NCBI GenBank assembly: GCA_018398765.1
Contig: JAHBMJ010000188.1
Span: 1-54,330 of the forward strand
Direction of reading: 5' to 3'
Length of the DNA: 54,330 bases
DNA from: Chromera velia
Taxonomy: Eukaryota > Sar > Chromeraceae
In this document: positions 12,001-24,900 of the stretch, piece after piece
Layout of the letters: each line of letters opens with the position of its first letter
Numbering within the stretch: position 1 is the first letter of the stretch
Made by a program: the position numbers and the translations under genes
Notes under the pieces: generated by a model
Database searches by the model: none
What the model was told of the DNA's origin: nothing
Seen by the model: only the letters and a program-made list of their open reading frames with translations

Positions 12001-12148
12001 AATGGATCCCGTGCCTTCTCAAATTGGAAATCGACTCGATCAGCGGAGTCGGCACGTACTCGTGGTTCTTGTGACCCATCTCAACTGCTGTCAGAACACG
12101 AAAATCCGCTTTCGAGAGGTAACGGAAGACCTCCGCGTCCAACTTCAT
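9021..12148 (-). CDS. RIO2: RIO2 family atypical protein kinase/ATPase
   Basis: Five exons on the minus strand join in phase (12148-11419, 11240-11120, 10842-10626, 10011-9608, 9153-9021) into 534 residues, close to the usual length of about 550. RIO2 acts in late maturation of the 40S ribosomal subunit. The N-terminal winged helix (residues 1-90) is followed by the nucleotide loop GVGKESD at 100-106, lysine 121 in LILKLHRLG, the catalytic loop IHGDFNEFN with Asp226, and the metal-binding LIDFPQ with Asp244, the last split by intron 1. SHPNAEMYFDRDV is a family signature. Exon 4 codes an extremely acidic Glu/Asp/Ser/Gly linker of about 135 residues, and the C-terminus is strongly basic (RARAAVKKKE). 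The start ATG at 12148 gives the canonical MKLDAEVFRYLS start. Confidence 0.96.
9238..9291. repeat. 27-base tandem duplication in RIO2 intron 4
   Basis: Two perfect adjacent copies of a 27-base unit beginning GACGGGGCTTACAGC lie between exons 4 and 5 of RIO2, next to a long GA-rich stretch (9380-9450). Confidence 0.95.
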
Positions 12149-13226
12149 CTTGTATTGACTTCAAAGGAGAAACCGGGATCGGAGACGGGATAGGAATTCA
12201 CAAAGTTAGGAGCCCAGTCAGCGATCAAATCAAACCGCCACTGAAACCTCACTCAAGCACTTTTCAGCTAAGCTTTTCATAACACGTTTCGGAACAACGA
12301 GTGCTAGCAGCTGTTCGCCAAGCTACAGATGCTGCTCCGCAGTCGGCAGAGAGAATGCATGGGATAACCGTGCACGAGAAGGGCGCAAAGCCGATTTTTG
12401 CACGTCTCGTATGTGACTCAAAGCCGATTTCAGTAAATTAAGCTCGATCCGCCTGGCGGCGCACCCTTCACCGCCCCCCCCGCGCGCCGTAGCGCGCCGC
12501 CACCCCAAAAATTTTTGATAGGCATGTTTTGATGATTGAGGTTTTTGTTATGCATGCCACGTCCCCGTGTATGAGAGGCGGATCTAGCCTAGTCTGTCAA
12601 AAGGTTCCGGTTCGTCCCGTCTGTTCTGGCATGTTTCACTGTGTTAACTGTGTTTTGATTAGTTTTGATGTGGAGACATGCACTACCCAGATAGGAGAAA
12701 CTAAGAAAAACTTCCATACCCCCTCGAACCTACTACTTAATACCTACTAATAAGTTTGTAAAACTATGTAAAACTCTTTTATCTCCGCATGTCTTCTTAG
12801 TAAATATATTTTCCCTTGATCATACATTTTTTTTTTTTTACAGTATAACTTATCAAATATTATCAAAGTATTACAAAGTATGTCAAAATTGTGAACGAGC
12901 ACCATCAGATCAGGCGCCTAGGGCCCCTCTTCTGAGAGTATCTGCATGGGGAGTTTAACATTAACTAACGTTAACTTAGCCTTACCTAGCCTTTAGTCTC
13001 ACTCTGCCGTAAATAGTACCTTTAAGTGCCTTGTTACATGACTATGGTAACCCACAGACTCGATCATTCATCGCTCTGTACTACTTTATAGTGCTAGTAA
13101 CAAAAAAATTTTTTTTCTCTACTTTTCATCAAATCAACATATAATCTTTTAAAAATGAAACACGTTTTAGAATAACTTAACTCAAGTTAAACTTGTACCA
13201 AGGAACTTAAAGAAAGCATACATACA
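12149..13226. other. RIO2 upstream spacer, AT-rich, no gene seen
   Basis: The RIO2 promoter should lie at the left end of this stretch. The rest is AT-rich, with a T11 run near 12829 and no ORF of coding character. Confidence 0.55.
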
Positions 13227-13249
13227 GTGTGTATATATGTATTATGTGT

Positions 13250-13297
<48 letters not shown>

Positions 13298-13381
13298 ATG
13301 TGTGCATGTGTGCATGTGTGCATTTGTGCATGTGTGTGTGTGTATGTGTGTGTATGTGTGTGTGTGTGTTTGTATGTGTGT

Positions 13382-13424
<43 letters not shown>

Positions 13425-13431
13425 TATGTGT

Positions 13432-13484
<53 letters not shown>

Positions 13485-13494
13485 TGTGTGACAT
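13227..13494. repeat. Long (TG)n microsatellite with CATG/TATG interruptions
   Basis: About 270 bases of TG dinucleotides are interrupted by CATG and TATG steps. The open frames across it on both strands are repeat artefacts. Confidence 0.98.
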
Positions 13495-13878
13495 TGGCGT
13501 GATGGGAAAACCAACAGTATACTTTATACAACAAGAACTGCAGACTGCTTGTTACAAAGCCCTGTCAAGAGTACGGCCGGGGGGCTGGCGGGGGCATAAC
13601 AAGGAACAGTATCAGGAAGCATACTGAGTGACAGGCCATATGATATGAAAAAATGTAAAGACAATCAACTCTCAGCCTTAAAAGGGACAAATCGAACGGA
13701 ATTCTTCGAGAAAGGAAACATGATAAAAGAAAATCACAAAATGAATTCTAGTTTCTTCATTTATGAACCTCATCAAATTAGAATATTGCTTTTGTATTGG
13801 GACACTGGATGCCTGCTAACCAGATTTTGAGATCTTCCTCCTCCTCCAAGTCTCCCGCGCATGCATTTTTGGAGTCAT

Positions 13879-14736
13879 TCACTGTAGATTCTCTACCCGA
13901 TTGTTTAAAGGATCCCCATCCATGTGGTCGACATGAAGGGTTCTTGCGTCGGCACCTCCAGCCACGAGAGCCTGCTTTTGCTCTTGCAGAAAGGCCTCGG
14001 CAACAAGTCGATGAACTCGAAAGTGCTTTCCTTTCACATGAGTGTACAGATATCCGCAGATCACAGATCCCGTACTGACTCTTCCATTTGAATCTCTCCG
14101 ACGTCCGTTGTTTGAGACCTCTATGCACGGAGTCAGGTCCAGATTCTCATACCTGGGTTCACGGATCGGTACAAGTCGACCGTTGTGGTCGTGGACAAAG
14201 TAAAGTCGCTTGAAATGCTCACCTTCCTGTAATTGCATCTTTCCTGGGTCAATTCTGATCTTCCAGCCCTTGATGTCTACCCCAGAAGGATTGCAGGAGA
14301 GGTGTGCCGATGATAACGAGCCGCGGCTGCCGGTACAAGTCTTCAAAAATCTTGCACAAGCAAGGAGACTGGTGAAGGTCTGTTCTTCCTCCGTAACTAG
14401 ATTTTTCGCAAAGACGGGGAAAGCATGTGAAGGCGTTCGGCGGGGTGTGTCGCGCGATGCTACCGTCTTTCCACTGTGCTCCTTTGGCGTCACCCATTGC
14501 AAATTCTCAACAGCATTGTTTTTCCTGTCCCCGTCCTTGTGGTTCACATGCAGGCACACATTAGGAAATTCTTTTGCTTTGTTCTCTCTCTCTTTTGACA
14601 AAAACGTCAGCGCGACAAGTCGGTGTACAGTGTGTGTGTTGTTTCTACCGAAGGCTCGTATGAATGCTCTGAAATAACCAGAATTCTTCTCCAGATTCCC
14701 CTTTCCTTCTGGACCGATAAGATGTCCGCGGCTATT
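13879..14736 (-). pseudogene. HNH/NUMOD endonuclease-like ORF, probably broken
   Basis: The open frame runs from just after a TAG at 14739-14737 to a TGA at 13881-13879 (285 codons) and has no ATG before the first conserved motif. It holds two HNH_3-like units. The first has VHRLVALTFL, then HVNHKDGDRKNN and AVENLQWVTPKEH. The second has GYLYTHVKGKHFRVHRLVA, then HVDHMDGDPLNN and RVENLQ. Between them lie a NUMOD1/IENR1-like helix segment (FTSLLACARFL ... GWKIRID) and a NUMOD4-like stretch (IEVSNNGRRRD). Such proteins are homing-type nucleases common in phages, giant viruses and organelle introns. The frame stops with TGA precisely where the second unit should have Trp, and the next codons still read MTPKMHARE before a TAG about 60 bases on. 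An upstream exon could supply the start. Confidence 0.75.
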
Positions 14737-17366
14737 CTAAATTTTTCCGCTTCGGGATACTTTCCACCCACACAATACACCGTTGAAGAGCGGAGGGATG
14801 TCCATAAATTCTTCTTCCTTACCCTCATGACTGCTCACAACTCCCTTGGTCCTCAGGCTGTTGTCGTTGAAGTGCCTGAGAGTCGAAAAATGGCGGTCCG
14901 AATGCCCACTTTGGAGCTGCAGCAAGCGATGTGGAGCTATGGACAAGAGAGGAGCCTGTAGCAGCGATTTGCTAGTCTGAAATAGACGGGCGACACGGGT
15001 TTGGCAACTGCGCATGCTTTTGGTATTGCTTGCCCCCGTGCACCCCCCCTCAAGTTGGTTCAGTGAAGGTTCAGACCGTTTTGTTCTGTCCGTCCAGCCG
15101 ATTATGTGTGGAGCGTCCGTGTGTATCAAAGCCACAAAAAATTGCGCTAGCCTAGCTGTGAAGAAGTCACTTAGAAGTGACGCAAAAACTTGCTATCACT
15201 GCTGTGTGTAGCCTGCTTCCTGGCCGGCATGCAGGCAGTCCCAGGCTTGGAGTGGCGCACCATGCATGCATGCATGCATGCAAGGATTGCAATCTGACGC
15301 AAGCAAGCTGCATGCAAGAAAAATGAGAACTTCACGATTGACGCACGCCGGCCAGCTGACCAGGTGCCGGGGGGACACAAAAAAATTCGCGTGTCCGATG
15401 GTATCGGATAAGGGGGGAGGGGGGGGGACCGCGATCGGAAGAATGTAAAAGAGTCCCTGATAAGTAAATTGAAAACTTTCGGAGCATCTATACTGTCATT
15501 CAAGAACCAATATTGAAGGTTCATAGACTCACACTCCCAATCAGAGGTCTCAAGTTTTGTGCCTTGAATTTTCTCTGTATAGGCGATGATCCTTCATTTT
15601 TTTATTTTTCTCCTGCCATACATTTTTTTTGACCGGCGAAGCCAGAAGGCTTCTGGACACACTTTTTGCGCCCCCCCCCCNNNNNNNNNCTCCACGGGAA
15701 AAGCTACAGAAACCCCCCTCCCCCAGGAAAAAAGCCCAGGGATGCAGCCTGTCGCTCTCCGGGGCCACTGATGCACGCGACGCGGGACCCCGGTTCATAC
15801 ACGCTTTTCTGGACCATTTGGGGTGGGATCTTTCCGGGGCCTTTTTTTGGTGAAAGACACTGTGTGCATAGGCTGGGGTATTTCTCTTTTATAAATGCTC
15901 CTCGCTTCGCTTTCCGGGCCACAATGTAACACGATCCTCTTTAGTCTCTCTCTGGTCCTGTGTCAGGCCAGTATGCATCTTGCCTAGGCATAGATCCTGT
16001 CCGTCTGTTACGTGCTGTCAGCGCAATGATGGCCTTGCCCCCCTCCCAGACTAAGCCATCGATCCTAGTTTATACCTTTTATGACAAACAAAAATTAATG
16101 TTTTTCATTCTCCGTGTGTTCGCATGGTCAACTCTGTCTATCTATAGATGAGCGTAGAGGTCTTCTTTCCCCTTCCCGGCTTCTTCTTCAGTGATGCCCG
16201 TGTCCAAATAAAAAAAATTGTTTCTCCTCAACATTTCTTTGTTAAACTTTTTTCATCACATCAATTTTCTCTCTCTCATACGCTTAACGGCTTTCGACTT
16301 CTTATTCATGTTTCTTCAATCTGATGTTACAAGGCTCTTCTTCTCTTTTTTATCTTTTACACGCATCACCTATAGAAATAGTCTTTTTCTTTCCTTCATT
16401 TCCCCTGCGAGTGCCCTGCTGGCTTTCCCCCTTCCTTTACTTTTTCTTCTCTGCAAGACATCAATGCAACGCGTACATGCATGCATACATGCAGTCGGCG
16501 CACATCGCGTGCCACTTCGTATGTTAGACTATATAGCAGCTGCTAGTAAGTAGCATGTAAGCTAAAGTTTCAATTCTGTGAAACGAAATCGTCCCTCTCA
16601 GCTTGCAGTCCAAGTCACACATGTTCCAGAATTTGTGTGAAGAACTTAAACCTGGACTTCAGGAACGATAACTGTAACCTCAGTCTGTAAGGGAATTGAC
16701 TTTTTTTTTTTTAGTTTGGCATTTTCTGTAGTCGTTTTTCTTATAGGTGTAAGTACAAGCCGTCCCCCGGTAGACTCGATGGTGGTGGACTTGAGGACTA
16801 CATCTGGAACACTGTGGACGTTTTGATCTGACGAAGACGGTCTCCGCCCAGCGCTGAAGGCGCCGGCGCGCTTTCTGCCTGCGTGCCGAAGGCGCACGGG
16901 CGGCTTTTACCAGAATTTGAATGCCAATAAATTAAAAGAGACTACTAAATGGAAAATAATACAAAAAAAATTATATTATACTATAGTATAATTTTATGAT
17001 TCTAACTATACTCCTATACATTGCTTTATCACTATCATGAGTAATGACGAGTAAAATCTATAATTAATTAAATGATAAATTTTGGTATGAACCTGGATTC
17101 GAACTAAAAATATTAAAATTACTATAAGAAAGCAATGCTAAGTTATGCGTCATGTACAAATATCAAAAATCTGGATTTGTTTAAACATACGACGTGTCAT
17201 ACGTCAAAAGAGGTTAACCATAGTTGACCGGCATAAAAAAAATAACTTTTCAATTACACTATGATTTTATAGTTATGACCTAGAAAACAACGCAATGGCC
17301 GGTGTTGGCCCTAGCGTTGGCCGCTGAGTGGCGTATTTCTTGACTTCAACTTGAAGGGAAGGATTC
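14737..17366. other. Spacer between the HNH ORF and RuvX, no gene seen
   Basis: Apart from the assembly gap and a TGCATGCATGCATGCATGCA run near 15261-15282, I see only AT-rich, non-coding sequence. It becomes extremely AT-rich from about 16917 to 17280. A short minus-strand ORF at 16646-16897 is not supported by any recognisable motif. Confidence 0.5.
15681..15689. other. Assembly gap (9 N)
   Basis: Nine N follow directly after a run of ten C, so the assembler or the chemistry failed at the homopolymer. The true length across this point is unknown. Confidence 0.99.
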
Positions 17367-20300
17367 TCACAACCAGCTTGGAATCTTTGTTATCTTTTCA
17401 GGAGGCCTCAACACTCCTCCCTCCTCCGGCTCGTCTTCCCCTTTCCACCCGAGAAGACTTCTTCTCCCCTTCGGCGGACTGCTGTCACTTTCTCCACCCA
17501 ATCGCTGCCCCACTCCCCCCGCGTTACTGTGCAAACCCCTTCTTGCCCGTTCTCCTGTCCGTATCGGCTCTGCAACCGACACTCCATAGTTAGAGACGGC
17601 ATCGGCATCGCCTCCCAGTCTGGCCACTTCGGGTAGGGAGGACCAGATCTGCATGCAAAAAGAAGGGGACAAACTTTTTATTTTTTCACCTTTTGTCCAA
17701 TTGTTTAAGGAAGCCACGAAAAATTGCCTCGAAGCTGCGGTGCTGCAACAAAACCGGAAGGTCAAATTTGGTAACTGAACGAAGCAACCAAAACTTTTTG
17801 AACGACCCTTATGCCAGAATGAAGAGAATGCGTTCTATCCTGAGACTACAGGTTTTCATTCGCGGTATTTCCATTTACCCGACCCTCCATCTCTCTCTCT
17901 TTGTCCATTCGCAGAAATGAATTTGGGGTCCGCCTCTGCTGTCCCTCCCGTCCATTCCGTTTGAGCCCGCCCACCTGCTGTGCTGCCCGTTTGGTGTGTT
18001 GCGGGAACATCCGGGGAACTCCCGGTTGAATGACCTCTGCCCCCACGCCTCTGATGTTGATGAAGTGGTCCAGAATCAGACAGGCAGCCTTGGCGTCAAC
18101 TCTCCTGTCTTCCCTCAGGTGTGCGTCTCCTCTCCTTCCCATCTGTCTCTTGGCCTCAGCCGTTGAGAAGTTCTCGTTGAAAAAGAACACGGAGGGGGGG
18201 CGGCCCCGCACACGAAGCATCAACTCGTCTTCAGCAGCGTCCCGCAAGGCCGCAGCGAAGTCCCTGCAATTTGTTTGTTGTGTTTGAAGGAGCAAGAGGA
18301 CGGGGACGTAAAAAGGGAAACGGGGAGATAAATACAAACACACCAACGTGGATACATCCATAGATAGAGAAATCGAAACTAAGGAGCAAGCGAACGAGAG
18401 AGGGAGAAAGAAAGAAAAAAATGCAAGCAAGAAAAGAAGAACTGAGGAAGAAAAGATGAAGAAGACACCGGGCTTCTTTCCCAGCCTCCGTTTGAAGCAG
18501 AAGAGGAAACAAAGTGACTCCGAACCATCATGACAAGATCACGACCGAGGAGAACAATTAATTAAGCACTCCTCCTTGAAATGGAAAGAAAAACCATAGT
18601 CAAACCGACCGAAACAGCATCGTGTGAAAGTCCAATTCTCCGAAGTGTTTCAGACTGCATGGCATCGTGCCAGAGAGAAGACAAAGAAGTGGTCGGATAG
18701 AACGCAGAGCACGGCACAGAGGCAAAACGGCAAGAAAAAGCAACCAAGGATGCTGGGAGGAAAGAAAGAAGAAAGCAGGGTCGGAGGGCAAAACACAACA
18801 GTTCCACTCCATCTGAATCTTCATGCGATAAGGCACGAAAAAAGGATTCCCCTTTTCGCATTGGTTCCATTTCTGTTCCCATTTCCCCCTCCCTTCTATT
18901 AAACATTCATCTAGGCCGACTCTACGTAGTGTTCCCCCCTCACCGAGAGAAGGAACGAAAGTACAAGCAGCGAAAGTACGGCAAGGAAGGGATTGTAGGA
19001 GACAAGCGCCAATGGATGAATCACTGCTCCACACTCAGTTACTCACTCTCCCACTCACTCTGGCCGTTTCTGAACCGGTTTCCCGACCACAAACGTGGAG
19101 ACTCGGTAGGTCTTTGCTGCATCGGGCGAGGAGTAAGTCGTTGGGGGGAGATGCTACACACAGAGAGAGGTTGTTGGTGCTGGTCTTTGTGATTCTTGTT
19201 CATTAAGGAGGGAAGAAAAAAAGAAGGGAGACGAGGAGGTGCGATCGAGGGACTGCAGAGTCGCTAGACAGGGAGGGAGGCTTCAGAGTGGACGGACGAA
19301 TAGGTGAAGCTGCGCCGCGAAACTAAAGAAAGGGGGGGAGAAAGGCAAGCGAAAAGGGAAGAGGAAACGAGACGGCACAAAGACCTTTGTTTCATGTTTT
19401 TTCTCATGTAGAAAGGTCGCGTTCGTCTGAAAGCGATGAAATAAAGATTGCCGCATGGCTCAAGATTTGATGGTATTGTAGAACATTTCGGAGAGTGCTA
19501 GACAGACGGACAGACGGGCACTAGAATAGATGCTGACTCACCGATTCGCACAATTTTGTCTGCTGTCTCCTCGGGGATCGAAGACGTCTCGATGACTCGC
19601 AGCGGTTCCGACCGACCATTACTGGAGATTAGAGACAGACCTGCATGCCAGGACCACCCGCTTGATGATGAATCACTGCGGTATTGGCCATACCACAAAA
19701 GCCCATCCAAACGAACCGAACTGAAACCAAAAAGCCGGCAGAGAAAGTGGAGGATCCACCTACCGGCATTCTCATCCCCTGCCGCCCCCCCCCCCACCCA
19801 CCCCCCTCCAGCAAAACCATGCAAGAGACACACTCATTTCGTGTTTTTTGTATAATTAGTTACTGGACGGAGGCGTTTAAGAAGGGGAGGCGGACAACTG
19901 TTCCACAAATCTCCAGGAAAGGTAGAAGGGAAACCAGAGGAAAGGAAGGGAAATCATGTCACCCTACAACAGAGACCGCGAAGGACTGGCAAGGAAAGCA
20001 TTCGCGAAATTCATTTCCTTGAAACCATTTAAAAACGCGTCTTCATTTAGAAATCGTTGCGCAAAAGAGATTCATTCCACTCGATTTCAATCCACCCACC
20101 AGTCTTCCAGAGTCCGTAGTCCACACCGATCATGTCCTCCACTCCTCTGTACCCCTCCCTCCCTACAAACACAAAGTCAGAGCCGTACTGAGATTCACCA
20201 CTCTCCTCTGCCGTCTCCTCTTCCTCCCCTCGAGTCGAACCAAGCCTGGACAGGCAGAGGGGAAGACGACAACTGCTGTCTGAGGACCTCACATGCAGCG

Positions 20301-20517
20301 AAGGGAACTTCGGCCCCTCACAACTGGCTGGAGACAGGCAAGTGGAAGGGGAACTAGTTTGCCGCCGGAGTGCTGCAAAAAAGGCAAAGACAAAAAGTCA
20401 TTCCAGTCAAGATTATAATGCAAAAAGAAGCTTGCGCTGCACTGTCTTTCCAGGCCGAGAGCATCGAAGAAGTGGCCTACCCAGGGCGCCAAGAAATAAG
20501 GCGATGGGGCCCGACAT
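17367..20517 (-). CDS. ruvX: RuvX/YqgF-family nuclease with plastid-type leader
   Basis: Six minus-strand exons join in phase (20517-20481, 20372-20100, 19640-19542, 19116-19059, 18263-17879, 17648-17367) into 377 residues. The bacterial YqgF fold is clear: MIGVDYGLWKTGLSLISSNG with Asp97, FVVGKP (family VVGLP), FFFNENFSTAEAKRQ with Glu186 in the place of the family DERLST motif, and RRVDAKAACLIL with Asp212. All three acidic active-site positions are thus kept. In bacteria this family processes the 5' end of pre-16S rRNA. The N-terminus is a short hydrophobic segment (MSGPIALFLGALA) followed by a Ser/Thr/Arg-rich stretch, resembling signal plus transit peptide, so plastid rRNA processing is a reasonable inference. 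The C-terminal 130 residues are not conserved family sequence. Exon 1 is the least certain. Confidence 0.9.
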
Positions 20518-21501
20518 GCCGCAGAACGGACGGAAAGACTTGAGAGACGGAACTGCGGAGGATGGTGAGCTTCTTCGTGGACTCTCCCTCACTTTTGCGA
20601 AGAAGCACGATAAGTGCACAAGCCTTTCCGCAAGTGTTCACAGTGCCCAGGCTTGGTCGCTCCCAAAGGCTCCGGTCCGGTGGTCCTTCGTGGGCTTGCC
20701 AGATTGAAACGATTTTCTTGTTTGCCGTCTACGTCGAGGTACTACAATCTGGGAGCAGACTAGAACTCGAAGTACGCGGGCTTCATCGAACCATGAAGGC
20801 TCAGCAAACAACCTAATCACTCAAGCCCAGCAAAAGCTTCAGAGGCGACCGACACGATGTCACAATATGTCACAGTCTCGATAAGAGAAACAGCTCAAAG
20901 AGAATCTAAGTTCTTCGATTGAATTGAATTTTTGCCGTCTCCGTTGTGACCGTCGGCGTCGCGTCGGTGTTGCGTGGCCGTCATGCAGGTAATTGCAGGT
21001 ACGTTGGGGAGTGTTGTTGTACATGCAGGGCTTTTTTCCACACGAATTTCGCGAGCCCCCATGCAATTCAGAGATGACCGAATTGCATGGCCATGCCGCC
21101 CCCGAGGTAAAAGCCCCTTTCTTTTTCTTCGTTTCTCAACGACACGCCGAGGCGCCGCCAGAACACGATCTCGAGATTCTTGCAGCGGTCGATCACGACT
21201 TGCCAGTGACGTGTATATTGAGGTTTTGTCCATTCGGCCCTTCATTCGATGGTTTTGTTGCTCATGTGCGCGTCAACCAATTGTGAGGCAGGAGGACAGC
21301 GACCGAGTTGTTTCACCTGGGGGCGTCTCTCGGTCGAGCGAAAAGGCTTCACGTTTTGGTGACAGGGTGGGAATCTTGGCAGTCTCGTAGGCCTGACAGC
21401 CGTTTGCAAAGAGTCTCCGTATTTCAAGTCAGAGGCTCTTTCTGTTTCCTCACTTTATTGAAGAAAGAAAACTGCACAGTAAGGAGACTAATCCGGAGAC
21501 G
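20518..21501. promoter_or_regulatory. Divergent spacer between two plastid-protein genes
   Basis: The 984 bases lie between the start codons of the RuvX-like gene (minus) and the giant plastid protein (plus). No gene is supported. A shared or bidirectional promoter would fit the common predicted destination of both products. Confidence 0.4.
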
Positions 21502-21912
21502 ATGCAGGTCTACGGCGTCTCCTTTTTATTTTTCATCGGGGTTTTCTGTCTCTCTTTGCTGAAGCATGTGGCTGCCTTCCTATTCGTCCCAAATAACATC
21601 CCCAGAGGACTCCAAACCAGACAGGCAATAAGGCGGGGTGGGAGGCAGACACAAAGGGGAACTCGGAATACTGGTTTGGAAGCAAAAACACAAGAGAAAG
21701 GGGATGTGACCGTGTTTGGGGTAAGTCGAAAAGCTCCCGTCTCCTTTTGTTGGGCTGGTCTTTCTTTTCTCCTCCAACCAGCTTTCTACCTCTTTTGTCA
21801 ACCTCCCTTTTCTGCTTATCCGCGGAGCTTCTGTCTATCCAGACTATCCTTGCATGTCAGTCTGCGGACATTCGTGGGTGTTGCTGTTCTTCTGTGCATG
21901 TGTTGGAGTGTG

Positions 21913-21950
<38 letters not shown>

Positions 21951-24900
21951 CCTCTTTCCCCTCTCTCTCTGTGTGTGTATGTGTGTGTTGCATGTGCATG
22001 CCCCCCCCCTGCAGGCTGACGACCTGAGGTCAGTGAATCTCCACGACATGGTCAGATGGCAGCGTTTTCTGGAGGAGCACAGGACGCAACTGAAGGCTCT
22101 CTACAGGGGCACAGAGAGGGGGGGCAGGAGGGGGACAGCCTCTTTTCCCCTCCTACTGGACGTCTCGGACGTGCATCCGATGTACGCAGACACAGGGAGA
22201 GAATACGGTGTGAGGCAGTATGTGTGCAGCGATGTGCAGAAACTGAAGACGGTGCAAAACAGACTCGGTCAGCACTCTCTGGAAGAAAGAAGGAGGTAAA
22301 CGCTTTTGCGAAACCATCCGTTCCCTGCGTCTTGCCTCTCCCCCCCCTACTTCAATCAAGCCCTGGAGCTTTTGGTCGCTCGCTGTTCGTGTCCCCTCCG
22401 TTTTTTGGTGGTGATGTGTGAGCGTGAAGACTGTTTTGAATGCGTGTATGGTGGTTTACTGTGTGGACTGATCGCCCACTGTGCTTTCCCCCCCCCCTCT
22501 CCCTTTCCCTTGCTGGTGCATGTGCGTATGCAGAATCTGAAGACAGCAGTGTGACGCTGATCACTGGCCTCCCTCGCATCCCTCTGGAGAGTGACCGTCC
22601 GGGTGTGCTCAATCAGGAGAAGGAGAGGGAGGCTCCAGAGGGAGAAAAGGGGTTGAGAGGCCCCGACGGGAAGTTTGTGCCCTCTGTTTACATTGCATTC
22701 GCCAGAGAACTGCAGAAGAATCACATTCAGGTCAGCGATTGAAAGAAGGAAAGTGACCAATCAGACGAAGTGACACCGAAGAAGCGAAGTACAATCAGAC
22801 GAAGTGACACCGAAGAAGCGAAGTACGAGTCGCATGACAGGAGTACAAAGATTCATTATCTACTTCTCCAGCCAACACGATGCTCTTCTCCCTCGTCTTT
22901 TTCCCTCGCGCTGTCTTGCTGCACTCAGACTATTGCTGTGGACTTGAACGGCCGCGCTGCCTTCGGAGGTAAGGCGGACAGAGGGAGGGCGAGAAGGGGT
23001 CCTGGAGAGAAGGTGTTCTGGGAGAGGGGGACGGAGCTTCTCGACGGGGCCCTGCAGGTTATCCAAAGCCAGGAAGAAGACCGAAAGGTTGGTGGGGGGG
23101 GGAGGTGCAGGAGGCAGTGAGAGAACAAAACAGGCCGCTAGGCAAACCACTCGTTCCGAAGATTTCTATAAGAAAAATGGAGGAATGGTTTGTGTGATGC
23201 TGGGCGCTTTCAGTCCATGTATATTGAGGGAGACAGCGGAGGGGACAGGGCAGCGGGAGAGAAGAAAAGAGCTGCGGCGCTTTCTCCTTTGCCTTTTGTG
23301 GCTGCCAGCATAAGCAATTTCCTTCATTCTTCATGATGTTTCTACTGTACGAATTCTTCATGCACGGCGACTTTGGGACCGTAGTATGCTTCTGCGTATT
23401 TTTGAAGGAGCGGCTGTGACACTGAAGGCACTGAACCAAAACTTGAAGTTTCAGGAAGGCCCCTGGAAGCACTGATTGCGTTCTTTCTTTTTCAATTTGC
23501 AGAAAAGACTTGCGGCTTCGAAGGTGCGCTCGGAGGAAGAGAAAGAAAGGGAAGAGGGCGGGGTCCTGGGGCAGGACATGATGGGAAACGATGAACCAGA
23601 CAACCTGGAGTCGCGGTTCAAGTACAAAAAGGTGTCCAAGGCAAGGGCGGCATTCCTTCAAAAGTCAGTATGTCAGACTGCGCAGACGGAACTCGTCGTT
23701 TTGAAAGAATCAAGAGAAGCGGTTGGACGTCATTGGCTTTTTTTTTGGCTCCCAACGCCTGCAGATCTGTCTTTGTTCTGCCTGTCAGGTTGTCCCTCCG
23801 TGTCTTCATCTATCCATTTTTTCTTTTATTCTTTTTCGTTCATTTGTGCATGTGAGCGTTTCTCTCTGTCCTTTGCCGTGTGTTCCTCTGCAGGCGATGG
23901 GAGGAGAGGCAGAAGAGGTTGGGTCGCCGTGCAGAGAAGGAAGCGAAGAGAGCGGCAGCCGCTGAAGGACAGGAGGAGATTGAGAAGAAAAAAGAGAAAC
24001 CAGGTGGGTGTGTAATTTGGTCAGCGTTGCACTCTGATCTCATTGTGTCGAGAAGACAAAGTTTGTCTGCATTGTGACGAAGGAAGAAGAACTGATCAGT
24101 CGGGCATCCAGTGACTCAAGTTGTGCTGGAAGGGAACAGATGCGCTCTTCCCCCTCCCCCCCCCCCCTATTTGGTGTGTGTGTGTGTGGTGTGTGTGCGT
24201 GTGTTCATGCTTCACCTTTTCCAACTTCTCGTCGCTCTTTTTTTCTTTCGTTTATGTCCTTCCAGCTTTTGAAGACTTCATCGGAGACGACGCGTCGACT
24301 GAGGGTGAGGGTGCCTCGGCGGGGAAGCGTTCTCTGTCTGTGCGCGTGTACCTGCCTTTCTGGGACTTTGACTCAGGTAGGTAGGGAGGTTTGGGGAGGG
24401 GAGGGTGGAGATTGGAGTTCTTTCCGATTTTGCATTTTGTTTGTTTTTGATTTTACGCCGGGAGACATTTTTTTGTTCCCTTCGTTTCGGTGGGATTCGT
24501 TTCAGGAAGTAGAGAGAAGAGCAAATGGTTGCACATGCGTTTGCTCATGGATGCAGGCCGTCCATCGTGTTTGCATGCGGTCGTGTATGTGTATGTGTAT
24601 GTGTATGTGTGTTGACGTGGGCGTTTCTGTGGACATGCATCATATGATGGGGGAATGGATTTGTTTCTGCATGTGTGCATGTGTGTATTCATATGTCTTG
24701 CATGCATGCAGAGCGGATCATCGACGCCCGCGCTCGAGCTCAGAAGGCAGCAGAGCGTCTCCTCTATCTGAGGAAAACGTTGAAGTTTGTTGAAGTGGGA
24801 GGGTTCTTCGGTCAGTTTTTGTGAAACAACAGTTCAAGTCTAGAAAGAATGTCAGGATCAATCAAAAGGGAGAAGCGTCTTTGTTCACCGAAGTTAGCTT

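Noticed and set aside
13187..13627. Several ORFs of repeated Cys-Val or His-Thr
   Set aside because: They are translations of the (TG)n repeat in all frames; the same holds for 43554-43620, 49960-50160 and 53245-53500.
16646..16897. Minus-strand ORF of 83 codons
   Set aside because: No motif, start context or splice partner supports it.
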